A stretch of 13,207 nt of DNA, taken from NCBI GenBank assembly GCA_946886875.1, contig CAMPJN010000071.1, forward strand, positions 1 through 13,207, written 5' to 3'. How positions within the stretch are numbered: the first letter of the stretch is position 1; every line of letters starts with the position of its first letter. The notes below the pieces were generated by a model that worked only from the letters and a program-made list of their open reading frames with translations, ran no database searches and had not been told where the DNA came from. The stretch is from an uncultured Pseudomonas sp. GTDB lineage: Bacteria > Pseudomonadota > Gammaproteobacteria > Pseudomonadales > Pseudomonadaceae. The position numbers and the translations under genes are program-made. Of this stretch, positions 1-7,202 are shown piece by piece.

Positions 1-869
1 AGACGCTGTCGGCCATGGACGAGCTGATGTGGAAGATGCAGAACACCGAGGGCGTGCAGTCGACCATTTCCATGGTCACCGTGTCCAAGCAGGTGATCAA
101 AGGGATGAACGAGGGCAACCTGAAATGGGAAACCCTGTCGCGCAACAAGGACGTGTTGAACAACTCGATTGCTCGTGCCGATGGCCTGTACAACAGCGAC
201 TGCTCGCTGGCGCCGGTTCTGGTGTTCCTCAACGACCACAAAGCGGAAACCCTGGAGCGCACCGTAGCGGTCGCCGAGGAGTTCGCCAAGGAACACAACA
301 GCGACGACCTGAAGTTCGTCCTCGCATCGGGTAACGCCGGTATCGAAGCGGCCACCAACGAGGTGATCGCAGCGTCCGAGACCACCATGCTGATAGCGGT
401 CTATGCCGCTGTGAGCATCATGTGTCTGCTGACGTTCCGCTCCTTGGCGGCGACCCTGTGCGTGATCTTGCCGTTGGTGCTGACCTCGGTGCTGGGTAAC
501 GCCCTGATGGCCTTCATGGGCATCGGCGTGAAGGTCGCAACCTTGCCGGTGATCGCCCTGGGTGTGGGTATCGGTGTCGACTACGGCATCTATATCTACA
601 GCCGTCTGGAAACCTATCTGCGCCAAGGTCTGTCGCTGCAGGACGCTTACTACGAGACGCTCAAGTCGACCGGTAAAGCAGTGCTCTTCACCGGCGTGTG
701 CTTGGCCATCGGTGTGGCGACCTGGATCTTCTCGGCCATCAAGTTCCAGGCCGATATGGGTCTGATGCTGACCTTTATGTTCCTCTGGAACATGATTGGC
801 GCGATCTGGCTGCTGCCTGCACTGGCACGCTTCCTGATCAATCCGGAGAAGCTGCGCAATAAGGCCTGA
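1..869 (+). CDS. RND/MMPL-type inner-membrane exporter, C-terminal part (5' end outside window)
   Basis: This is the last 288 or so residues of a large membrane exporter; the reading frame is open to the window edge (first full codon at base 3) and ends in TGA at 867-869. The fragment begins in a soluble periplasmic-type domain of about 125 residues. It then has five hydrophobic segments, near fragment residues 129-146, 150-174, 177-201, 226-245 and 251-277. The third carries GVGIGVDYGIYIYSRL, the acidic Asp-Tyr block seen in the transmembrane core of RND/MMPL (HAE3-like) transporters, where the Asp takes part in proton relay. The gene would use proton motive force to move a lipid or hydrophobic compound; the substrate cannot be read here. 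The ATG at base 15 is internal, because the frame continues upstream of it. Nothing in the window is co-transcribed with it, since a terminator follows directly. Family assignment is firm, substrate unknown. Confidence 0.88.
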   Translation, partial: TLSAMDELMWKMQNTEGVQSTISMVTVSKQVIKGMNEGNLKWETLSRNKDVLNNSIARADGLYNSDCSLAPVLVFLNDHKAETLERTVAVAEEFAKEHNSDDLKFVLASGNAGIEAATNEVIAASETTMLIAVYAAVSIMCLLTFRSLAATLCVILPLVLTSVLGNALMAFMGIGVKVATLPVIALGVGIGVDYGIYIYSRLETYLRQGLSLQDAYYETLKSTGKAVLFTGVCLAIGVATWIFSAIKFQADMGLMLTFMFLWNMIGAIWLLPALARFLINPEKLRNKA

Positions 870-886
870 GCCTGATTCGCAGTCAT

Positions 887-918
887 AAAAAACCGCGGCC
901 TTAGGGTCGCGGTTTTTT
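887..918 (+). terminator. Intrinsic terminator of the RND exporter gene
   Basis: A GC-rich stem (CCGCGGCC paired with GGGTCGCGG, one G-T wobble, short TTAG loop) is flanked by a run of A on the left and seven T on the right. It lies 18 bases after the stop codon. The flanking A and T runs make the structure partly bidirectional, so it could also stop transcripts arriving from batD on the other strand. Confidence 0.88.
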
Positions 919-1015
919 TATGGGGCTTTGTCGAGGCGATGTAGCCGTCAGGCGTTGCATGATTTGCGCTGACTGCCGTCCAAAAAGATCAGCAGCGCGA
1001 AAGAGCGCCACAGCG

Positions 1016-1084
1016 TCTGTAGAAGCCAACTGGCTCCGACGATGCGGTTGGGCTTATATCGCCAGCAAGCTGGCTCCTACAGAG
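1016..1084. repeat. Inverted REP pair (REPIN-like), Pseudomonas type
   Basis: The right unit (1059-1082) reads TCGCCAGCAAGCTGGCTCCT then ACAG, with the palindromic core CCAGCAAGCTGG. This is the classic Pseudomonas REP form. The left unit (1017-1042) is a diverged copy in the opposite orientation, beginning CTGTAGAAGCCAACTGGCTC. The two are 16 bases apart, the arrangement of a REP doublet able to fold as one long hairpin. REP doublets of this sort are normally mobilised in trans by a RAYT transposase; no such gene is in the window. The left copy has lost part of its core palindrome. Confidence 0.8.
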
Positions 1085-1204
1085 TACGGCTGCATGCAGC
1101 AGGTAACTGGGGCATGGTTTTTGTTGAGGCGCAGGTTTCCGCGGATTGCGTTCGGGCTACGAGGGCTTGGTGGATTGCACTCGCCCGGGGTGAAAAACGC
1201 GCTT

Positions 1205-1267
1205 CGGTAGGGTGGACATGGCGAAGCCTTGTCCACCGATGAAATCGAGACGGCGGACAAGCCTACG
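1205..1267. repeat. Second palindromic intergenic repeat (GTAGGGTGGACA type)
   Basis: Bases 1211-1222 (GGTGGACATGGC) and 1226-1237 (GCCTTGTCCACC) form a 12-base inverted repeat with one mismatch around a GAA loop, preceded by GGTAG. A shorter partner in the opposite direction (GGCGGACAAGCCTACG, 1252-1267) matches the outer part of the same unit. The layout suggests a doublet whose second palindrome has been lost. It lies just beyond the end of batD and may shape the 3' end of the bat transcript. It differs in sequence from the REP at 1016-1084. Confidence 0.65.
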
Positions 1268-1316
1268 ATGATGCTGTGAACATAGGATCTATGGGGCAGG
1301 CCGACGGGTTGCGGTA

Positions 1317-2960
1317 TTAGCGCGGATACAGCGGCGGCAATGCGCCTTGCTCCTGGGCCGTTGGGCTGGCGCTGGCTTCGTTGCTGGTGAGGGTGCGGAT
1401 CGCCTGCCACAGGTCCTGGCCTTGCCATTGCTGGCCGGTTTCGCTGTAGAGCGCGCCGTTGAGGCCGTCGAGCGCCTCGGATAAGGGTACGAAGCGGGCG
1501 GCCATGTCGGCCAGGGTTTCCGGTTGTTGTCGGGCCCAGGCGTCGAGTGCCTGGCGGGTGCCGTGGGGATCGTTGGCCAGGCAGGCACGTTTCAAATCGT
1601 CGAGCAGGGTGCGTGGGCTCGGGCCGGTCTGCGCGGCGCGCAGCACCGCGGGTTGGCGACGGGCACGCCACCACAGGGCGAAGCCGAGCAGGGTGGTGAT
1701 GCTGAGCAGCGCGCTGCTCAGTTGCCAGGGCCAAAGCGCCTGGCCTTGGATCGAGATAGCGCTTTGCGCCGGCTCGGGCAAGCTTTCCAGCGCCAGTTCG
1801 GGATTGGCCGCGACCTTCAGGGTGCGGGCCGGCAGGCTGCTGCGTTCCAGGCGGTCTTCATGGGTGTTCCACCAGACCACTTCCACTGCATCGAGAGCGA
1901 GTTCGCCCTCACGATTGGGTACCAGGGCTTCGCGTTCCTCGCGGCTGCCGATCAACCCCTGTTCGGTCGACTGATTGGCCAGCTGCGGCTGATCCGGATA
2001 GCGGCGCAGGCCTGCGCTCCGGGTCGCGGGCAAGGGCGGCAATTGCGCGCTGGAGAGACCGTCGACTTTGAGCAACAGGCTACGGGTCAGCGAATCGCCG
2101 ACCTGGACGTGGTCCGGTTCAGGGTTCCAGGCTTCGGCCAGGCTCAGGGCGCGCGCCGGTAGCCATGGCGCATCGCTCGGATAACTGGCGGGTTTGGCTT
2201 TGACGGTCAGGGGAATTTCTGGGGACTTCACCCGCGTCACTTTGCCCGGCGGCGGGCCGAAGGGCAGGAAGTTATTACTCTGCGAACGGTCGACCAGGGT
2301 GGCGCTGAACACCTGGCTGGGAATGCTCAACTCGCCGCTGAGTTGCGGGAAAATCGCATAGCGCAATTCGATCACGCCATGACGTACGCCATTGATCTCC
2401 TTCTCGTAGGTGCGCGGTTTGCCCAGGGATTCGACGCGCGCGTCGGTCATTTCCAGCGGGGTCAGGCTGCTGTCGTCGTACAGTGAAACCGAATGATAGA
2501 TGCGCAGGGTCAACACGGCCTGAGCCTGGACATAGACGCTTTCCTGATCGAGGCTGGCATCGATGAACACCGGGGCCAACTGGCCGGCTGCGGCATTGCC
2601 GTTGCCTTCCAGCACATGCAGGGTGATGGGCGCGGTTTGCATATCGCCCAGGCGCAGCGGCGGAATTATTACGTAGCCGCTCTGTTTGGGCTGCAGGGTG
2701 ACTATCCAGCGGGTGGTGGCGCGGGCTTCGCCGTCCATAGTGGTCAGGCGATTGACCTGGCGCGTGCCGATCACCTCGAACAGCGCGTCGAGCGGGCTGA
2801 GATCTGGTTTGTTGAACAGCGTGGTGTCGTCGGACTCCAGGGTCAGCTCGACGCTCTCGCCGAGGGTCAGGCTCGCGCGGTCGACGCTGGAATTGAGGCT
2901 TGCGGCGCTGCTCGGCAGTGCCAACAGCAGCAGAAAAAAAGTGCAGAGCAGGCGGGTCAT
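1317..2960 (-). CDS. batD: BatD-family protein (oxygen-tolerance/Bat operon), 547 aa
   Basis: This is the last gene of the MoxR/Bat operon. An N-terminal signal peptide (about residues 1-19, hydrophobic stretch LLCTFFLLLLALPSSAA) exports most of the protein to the periplasm. The next 390 or so residues are beta-rich repeats typical of BatD: they open with SVDRASLTLGESVELTL and include a WIVTLQPKQSG stretch. One transmembrane helix lies near residues 410-430, followed by basic WWRARR, which would anchor the protein, then about 110 helical residues inside the cell. It is known in the family as a partner of BatA and BatB; no enzymatic motif is visible. Its ATG overlaps the stop of the batB-batC gene (ATGA), with AGGAA eight bases upstream. 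The length fits the family. The stop is TAA at 1319-1317. The physiological role in this organism is unproven. Confidence 0.93.
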   Translation of the reverse strand: MTRLLCTFFLLLLALPSSAASLNSSVDRASLTLGESVELTLESDDTTLFNKPDLSPLDALFEVIGTRQVNRLTTMDGEARATTRWIVTLQPKQSGYVIIPPLRLGDMQTAPITLHVLEGNGNAAAGQLAPVFIDASLDQESVYVQAQAVLTLRIYHSVSLYDDSSLTPLEMTDARVESLGKPRTYEKEINGVRHGVIELRYAIFPQLSGELSIPSQVFSATLVDRSQSNNFLPFGPPPGKVTRVKSPEIPLTVKAKPASYPSDAPWLPARALSLAEAWNPEPDHVQVGDSLTRSLLLKVDGLSSAQLPPLPATRSAGLRRYPDQPQLANQSTEQGLIGSREEREALVPNREGELALDAVEVVWWNTHEDRLERSSLPARTLKVAANPELALESLPEPAQSAISIQGQALWPWQLSSALLSITTLLGFALWWRARRQPAVLRAAQTGPSPRTLLDDLKRACLANDPHGTRQALDAWARQQPETLADMAARFVPLSEALDGLNGALYSETGQQWQGQDLWQAIRTLTSNEASASPTAQEQGALPPLYPR

Positions 2961-4744
2961 CGGGTCTGTTCCTGACGCTGTTGCTGTTCGTACCAGAATT
3001 TACGTCGCAGCAATTCGCCCGGATCGTCGGGAATCTGCCGCAACCATTGTTCCAGAGCCTGACGCCGCTCGCCGTCGAGGGCCTCGTCGGCGCTGGCGAT
3101 CTGTTGCTCGTCAGCGGTCTTGTCGCTGGGTTCGCTGGGTTCGCCGGGTGTTGGCGTTTGTTGCTCTTCGCCTTCGCCGTCACCGTCCTTGGGTTGCGGC
3201 GTGGGTGGTTTCTCATTTTTCTCGGTGCCCGACGGGCTCGAAGGCTGCTGATTCTCGCCTTTGTCGCCGGGCTGAGCGCGTTGTCCCTGTTGCCCCGGCT
3301 GCTGATTTTCCGCTTGTTGCTGATCGGCTTGGCTATCGTCGGCTGACTGCTGGTTCTGTTGCTGCTGGCGTTGGCGCAGCAGTTCTTCGATCAGCGCCTT
3401 GTTGGTCTGTGCCTGCTGCAGCTCCGGCTGCAATTCAAGGGCTTGTTCGTAGGCTTCGATGGCCGCCTCCAGCTCGTTGCTGCGGGCCAGGGCGTTGCCG
3501 CGGTTGTAGTGCGCGGCAGCGCTGTCGCCCTGGGCGAAGCGCTCGGCCGCCGCCGCGTAGTCTTCGGCCTGATACAGGGCGTGGCCTTGGCGCTGCGGGT
3601 CTTTGAAGCGCTTGGCCGCCTCGGCGGGGCGTTGGGCCTCGAGCAGGCGTTGGCCCTGTTGGTCGGCGCGCAGCCAGAGGTCGTCGAATTCGAAGGCGTA
3701 GCTGTTTTGCGGCGCGGCCAGCAGCAACAGCGGCAGGCACAGCAACCAACCGCGGCGGCCGGCGCAGGCGGCCAGGAGCAGCAGCGGCAAGAGTAACCAA
3801 TGGCCTTGATCGGCCCAGGCTTGCAAGGTGATCTGTTCGCCCTCCTGGTGCAATTGCTGCGGCCCTTCGAACAGCCCCAAGGCGCGCAGGTCGCGATCGT
3901 CCAGGCTGGCTTGGCGGTAACGTGCGCCTATGTCCCGGGCGAAGCGTTTGAGGCCGGCATGATCGAGCCGCGGGATCATGATCGCGCCCTGGGCGTCTTT
4001 CATAAAGCTGCCGTCGGCCTGGGGAATGGGTGCACCTTCGGCGCTGCCGATACCAAGGATGTACAACGGCTCGCTGCGGCCATCCAGGGCCTGGCGAATA
4101 CCGACGCGTTCCTGTTCATCCAGTTCGCTGCCGATCAACAGCAGGCGGCCTTTGCCTTGGGCGCCCTGTTCAAGCAGGGCCAGGGCTTTTACCACGGCCA
4201 GGTCGGCGCGTCGTCCGGGCTCGGGCATGATCGAGGGCTTGAGCGATTCGAGCAGGTTGCGGCTGGTGGCCAGGTCGTCGGACAGCGGCACCAGGGTGTG
4301 CGCGCTGCCGGCGAATACGACGATGGCGGTCTGCGCATCGCGGCGTTCTTCCAGCAGATCCAGCACCTTGCGCTTGGCCTGCTCCAGACGATTGGGCGAT
4401 GCATCGCTGGCAAGCATCTGCGGGGTCAGTTCGAGCAATACCACCAGCGGGTCGGCGGGTTTCAGGTTCTGTTGCTCGATACGCTGCCAGCTCGGGCCGA
4501 GCAGCGCCAGCATAGCGAGCAGCCAGGCCAGGCCGAGAACCACCCACGGCAGGCGACTGCTGCGACCTTTGCCGCCGCTGAGCAGGGCAGCGTGGAAGGC
4601 GGCGGGCAACAGCAATTGCCAGCGGCCGCTACGTTTTTCCCGGTGCCAGAGCTGCCACAGCAACATGCCCAGCAGCGGCACCAGCAGTAACCAATATGGC
4701 CGCAGCCAATGTGGCCAGAGCAGTTGCAGGGTGTCTTCGATCAT
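2957..4744 (-). CDS. batB: BatB-BatC fusion: VWA-like membrane protein with C-terminal TPR, 595 aa
   Basis: The protein joins a BatB-like VWA domain to a BatC-like TPR tail. Two transmembrane helices come first (about 16-33 and 65-83), then a VWA fold (about 98-290), then a long hydrophobic stretch (about 315-344). TPR-like helices follow (about 360-455, with HYNRGNALARSNELEAAIEA), then a Gln/Pro/Glu-rich disordered region (456-545), and a conserved-looking end with WLRQIPDDPGELLRRKFWYE. The VWA metal site is degenerate: the DxSxS position reads ELTPQ (105-109), the usual Thr region reads GRRADLA, and the usual TDG reads IGSEL. Metal binding is therefore doubtful. The ATG at 4744 has GGAGG five bases upstream and overlaps the batA stop as ATGA, so the 39 codons further upstream are rejected. 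A partner role in the MoxR/Bat complex is inferred from family and context. Confidence 0.9.
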   Translation of the reverse strand: MIEDTLQLLWPHWLRPYWLLLVPLLGMLLWQLWHREKRSGRWQLLLPAAFHAALLSGGKGRSSRLPWVVLGLAWLLAMLALLGPSWQRIEQQNLKPADPLVVLLELTPQMLASDASPNRLEQAKRKVLDLLEERRDAQTAIVVFAGSAHTLVPLSDDLATSRNLLESLKPSIMPEPGRRADLAVVKALALLEQGAQGKGRLLLIGSELDEQERVGIRQALDGRSEPLYILGIGSAEGAPIPQADGSFMKDAQGAIMIPRLDHAGLKRFARDIGARYRQASLDDRDLRALGLFEGPQQLHQEGEQITLQAWADQGHWLLLPLLLLAACAGRRGWLLCLPLLLLAAPQNSYAFEFDDLWLRADQQGQRLLEAQRPAEAAKRFKDPQRQGHALYQAEDYAAAAERFAQGDSAAAHYNRGNALARSNELEAAIEAYEQALELQPELQQAQTNKALIEELLRQRQQQQNQQSADDSQADQQQAENQQPGQQGQRAQPGDKGENQQPSSPSGTEKNEKPPTPQPKDGDGEGEEQQTPTPGEPSEPSDKTADEQQIASADEALDGERRQALEQWLRQIPDDPGELLRRKFWYEQQQRQEQTR

Positions 4745-5772
4745 TGCCGCCTCCGCTTGAGACCTAAGACCAGGCGGCTGCGCTGCTGTTGCAGTTGTGG
4801 CCAGAGCTCGCGGACGACCAGCAGCATGCTGAACAGCAGCGCGGCACCCAGCGGCCAGCAATACAGGGCCAGTGCCGGGCGCGCCAGAGTGGACTGCTGT
4901 GCTACCGGTTCGAGGCGGTCCAGGGTGGCTTCGATGGCGCGCAGCTCATCGCTGTCGCGCGCGCGGAAGTATTCGCCGCCGGTCAGTTCGGTGATGCCGC
5001 GTAGGGTCGGTTCATCCAGGTCCAGCCCGGGATTGAGGCCGAACATGCCGAGCACGCCGCCTTGCTCCGGGTCGGCACCGATGCCGATGGCGTAGATTTT
5101 CACCCCTTCCTCGGCGGCCAGACGTGCGGCGGTCATAGGTTCGATTTCGCCGCCGGTATTGGCGCCATCGGTCACCAACACCAGCACGCGGCTGTCCGCC
5201 GGACGCTCGCGCAGGCGCTTGACCGCCAGGCCGATGGCATCGCCGATCGCGGTGTTCTTGCCGGCGATGCCGATCAGCGCTTCGTCGAGCCAGGTGCGCA
5301 CGGTACGCCGGTCGAAGGTCAGCGGGGCCTGCAGATAGGCTTGGCTGCCGAACAGAATCAACCCGACGCGGTCACCGCGGCGGCCTTCGATAAAGTCGCC
5401 GAGCAGGTGTTTGACCAGAGTCAGGCGGTCCACTTCCTCATCGTTCCAGCGCATGTCGACGTAGCTCATCGAACCTGACACATCCACCGCGACCAGTAGG
5501 TCGCGGCCGCTGGCGGGCAGCGGCAACGGTTCGCCGACCCATTCCGGGCGGGCGGCGGCGCTGAGCAGCAACAGCCACAGCAGGATAAACGGCAACTGCT
5601 GGCGCCAGGACGGCAAGCCGGCCCGGGCGCGGCGTCCGGCCAGGCTTTCCAGCTCGCTGAGGAAGCTGACCTTCAGCGCCGCTTCGCCGCTGTCCGCCGC
5701 CGGCAGCAAGCGCCGCAATACCCAGGGCAGCGGCGCCAGCAGAAAGATCCAGGGCCAGGTGAACTCAAACAT
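4741..5772 (-). CDS. batA: BatA, VWA-domain inner-membrane protein, 343 aa
   Basis: This membrane-anchored von Willebrand factor A protein is the classical MIDAS-bearing partner of the MoxR ATPase. A hydrophobic segment near residues 5-20 and another near 60-76 precede the VWA domain (about 90-285); a last helix lies near 300-322. The metal site is complete: DVSGS at 97-101, Thr174 in GKNTAIGDA, and Asp202 in VTDGANTGGE. The domain should therefore bind Mg2+ and a partner protein. With the usual topology, the VWA domain lies between membrane segments and faces the periplasm; this is inferred. The ATG overlaps the end of the DUF4381 gene by eight bases, and its ribosome site is weak, which suggests translational coupling. 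The stop is shared as ATGA with the batB-batC start. Confidence 0.95.
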   Translation of the reverse strand: MFEFTWPWIFLLAPLPWVLRRLLPAADSGEAALKVSFLSELESLAGRRARAGLPSWRQQLPFILLWLLLLSAAARPEWVGEPLPLPASGRDLLVAVDVSGSMSYVDMRWNDEEVDRLTLVKHLLGDFIEGRRGDRVGLILFGSQAYLQAPLTFDRRTVRTWLDEALIGIAGKNTAIGDAIGLAVKRLRERPADSRVLVLVTDGANTGGEIEPMTAARLAAEEGVKIYAIGIGADPEQGGVLGMFGLNPGLDLDEPTLRGITELTGGEYFRARDSDELRAIEATLDRLEPVAQQSTLARPALALYCWPLGAALLFSMLLVVRELWPQLQQQRSRLVLGLKRRRQ

Positions 5773-6259
5773 GCTTGCGTATCCAGATGGCGACCGCCTG
5801 GTTGAGCCCGTCGATGGCTTTGTCGTCCAGGGTGCAGTGCGGGCGGTAGGCGCCTTCGACCAGGATCATCCAGCGGGTCAGCCCAGCGGCCGGGCAGCGG
5901 CTGTCGAGAAACGCCAGCCAGGCGCGGCTGCTAAGGACATGGCTGTGGCTCTGCGGGTAACGCTCGCGGCACAGGCGTTTGAGCACGCCATTGAGTTGCT
6001 GCAGCCAAGGCCCGGCGGGAACTCCGTAGTAGGGCTTGGGCAATTGTTCGAGTTCCGCCAAGGCGGCCAGGCGCAGAGGGTCGAGCTGATGTTCGCCGGC
6101 GACCTCGCGGGATTTTTTCGGCAGGCGTTTAATGAGCCGCAGCAGGCCCCAGAGCAGCAGCGGCAACAACGCCGCGAGCAACCACCAGCCCGGCGCGGGC
6201 GGCCACCAGGCGATAGGTGGCGGTGCGATCAGCGGTTCCAGTTGGTCCAGCGGATTCAT
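5765..6259 (-). CDS. DUF4381 domain protein, small membrane protein of the Bat operon, 164 aa
   Basis: This short protein has one transmembrane helix (about 25-44, WWLLAALLPLLLWGLLRLI) after a Pro/Trp-rich start (IAPPPIAWWPPAPGWW), then a helical soluble domain of about 115 residues with LNGVLKRLCRERYP and SSRAWLAFLD. This layout is that of DUF4381, a family found almost only between the DUF58 and batA genes of MoxR operons. Its molecular job is not known; the context suggests a scaffold or adaptor in the membrane complex. The start ATG overlaps the TGA of the DUF58 gene (ATGA), and the stop lies eight bases inside batA. Length and order fit the family well. Confidence 0.88.
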   Translation of the reverse strand: MNPLDQLEPLIAPPPIAWWPPAPGWWLLAALLPLLLWGLLRLIKRLPKKSREVAGEHQLDPLRLAALAELEQLPKPYYGVPAGPWLQQLNGVLKRLCRERYPQSHSHVLSSRAWLAFLDSRCPAAGLTRWMILVEGAYRPHCTLDDKAIDGLNQAVAIWIRKHV

Positions 6260-7197
6260 AATTTTTTCCGGGGGCGCTGGGCGTTGAGGTGTTCGCGCAG
6301 CTGCTCGACCATTTCCCGCTGGGTGCTCAGCGGTAGCAGCGGCACGCCGAGCTTTTGCGCCAGACGCTGCCAGCGCGCCTGTCGAGCCTCGCCCTGGCTG
6401 TGATAGGCCAGGCGCAGGTCGGCGTTATGGGTATCGAGTTCCAGACGTGCGCCGCGCTCGGCGAAACGCAGCAAACCAGCGGCGGGCAGGGCGTGATCGA
6501 GGGGATCGGAGAGCGGCAGCAACAGCAGATCGGTATGCCGCGCCAGGAGGATCAGCTGTTGTTCGCTGCTGTCGCTCAGCGTGCGCTCGTCGCAGAGCAC
6601 CATCACCAAACTGCCGGGGCGCAGCACTTCGCGGGCGCGGCGCAGGGCCAGGCCGAAGCTGTCGCGGGCCGGCTGCAGCTCGGTGGACAGCGCCTGATTG
6701 GCCCGGGTCAGGCGATTGAGCAGTTGCAGCAGGCTTTGCTTGCTGCGCCGTGGCTTGATTTCGTGCTGCTCCAGATCGCCGAACACCAGCCCGCCGATGC
6801 GGTCGTTATGGCCCAGGGCGGCCCAGCCGAGCAGGGCGGCGGCGTGGGCGGCGAGCACCGATTTGAACATCAGCCCCGAGCCGAAGAACAGGCGCTGGCT
6901 CTGCTCGACGAGGATATAGATCGGCCGTTCGCGCTCCTCATGGAACAGCTTGGTGTGCGGCTCCTGGGTGCGCGCGGTGACCCGCCAATCGATGGTGCGC
7001 ACATCGTCGCCGGCCTGATAGACGCGCACCTGATCGAAGTCCACACCGCGCCCGCGCAGCTTAGAATGGTGCAGGCCGATCAGCGGACTGCGTCGCGCCG
7101 GGGTGGAGAACAGCTGCACCTCGCGCACGCGGTGACGCATCTCGATCAATTCGGCGAGATTGACGCGCACGCCAGGTTGCGTAGGGAGAACGTGCAT
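6256..7197 (-). CDS. DUF58 domain protein of the MoxR operon, 313 aa
   Basis: The DUF58 signature is clear at residues 55-100: DQVRVYQAGDDVRTIDWRVT followed by the ERERPIYILVEQS strand. DUF58 has a VWA-like fold, and its proteins are regular neighbours of MoxR ATPases. The position where a VWA MIDAS would read DxSxS is VEQSQR here, so the first acidic metal ligand is not in its usual form. No transmembrane helix is obvious; the protein is probably cytoplasmic or membrane-associated. I place the start at the ATG at 7197, five bases after the moxR stop. The frame runs open a further 77 codons into moxR but that stretch has shadow-like composition. The ribosome site is poor, so translation is probably coupled to moxR. 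An in-frame Met at residue 20 is a less likely alternative. The exact molecular role is unknown. Confidence 0.9.
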   Translation of the reverse strand: MHVLPTQPGVRVNLAELIEMRHRVREVQLFSTPARRSPLIGLHHSKLRGRGVDFDQVRVYQAGDDVRTIDWRVTARTQEPHTKLFHEERERPIYILVEQSQRLFFGSGLMFKSVLAAHAAALLGWAALGHNDRIGGLVFGDLEQHEIKPRRSKQSLLQLLNRLTRANQALSTELQPARDSFGLALRRAREVLRPGSLVMVLCDERTLSDSSEQQLILLARHTDLLLLPLSDPLDHALPAAGLLRFAERGARLELDTHNADLRLAYHSQGEARQARWQRLAQKLGVPLLPLSTQREMVEQLREHLNAQRPRKKL

Positions 7198-7202
7198 AGG
7201 CG

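Larger units (their letters stand above)
870..1316. other. Convergent intergenic spacer with repeats, no gene
   Basis: This spacer of about 450 bases lies between the 3' ends of the RND exporter gene and batD. I find no convincing coding region: the short open frames here have atypical composition and no recognisable protein. It holds the terminator at 887-918, a REP pair at 1016-1084, a 12-base palindrome GCTGCATGCAGC at 1089-1100, and a second palindromic repeat at 1205-1267. A stretch at 1136-1161 (GCGGATTGCG followed by TTCGGGCTACG) resembles a worn copy of another common intergenic repeat, but this is only a weak likeness. Confidence 0.7.

Noticed and set aside
920..1316. Short + strand open frames in the RND-batD spacer
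   Set aside because: They run through REP and palindromic repeats and have no ribosome site.
3800..4690. Long + strand open frame of 296 codons opposite batB-batC
   Set aside because: Gln/Ala/Gly-rich antisense shadow with no start signal.
4745..4861. 39-codon N-terminal extension of the batB-batC gene
   Set aside because: It runs inside batA, has shadow-like Ala/Arg content, and the inner ATG has a strong GGAGG site and ATGA overlap.
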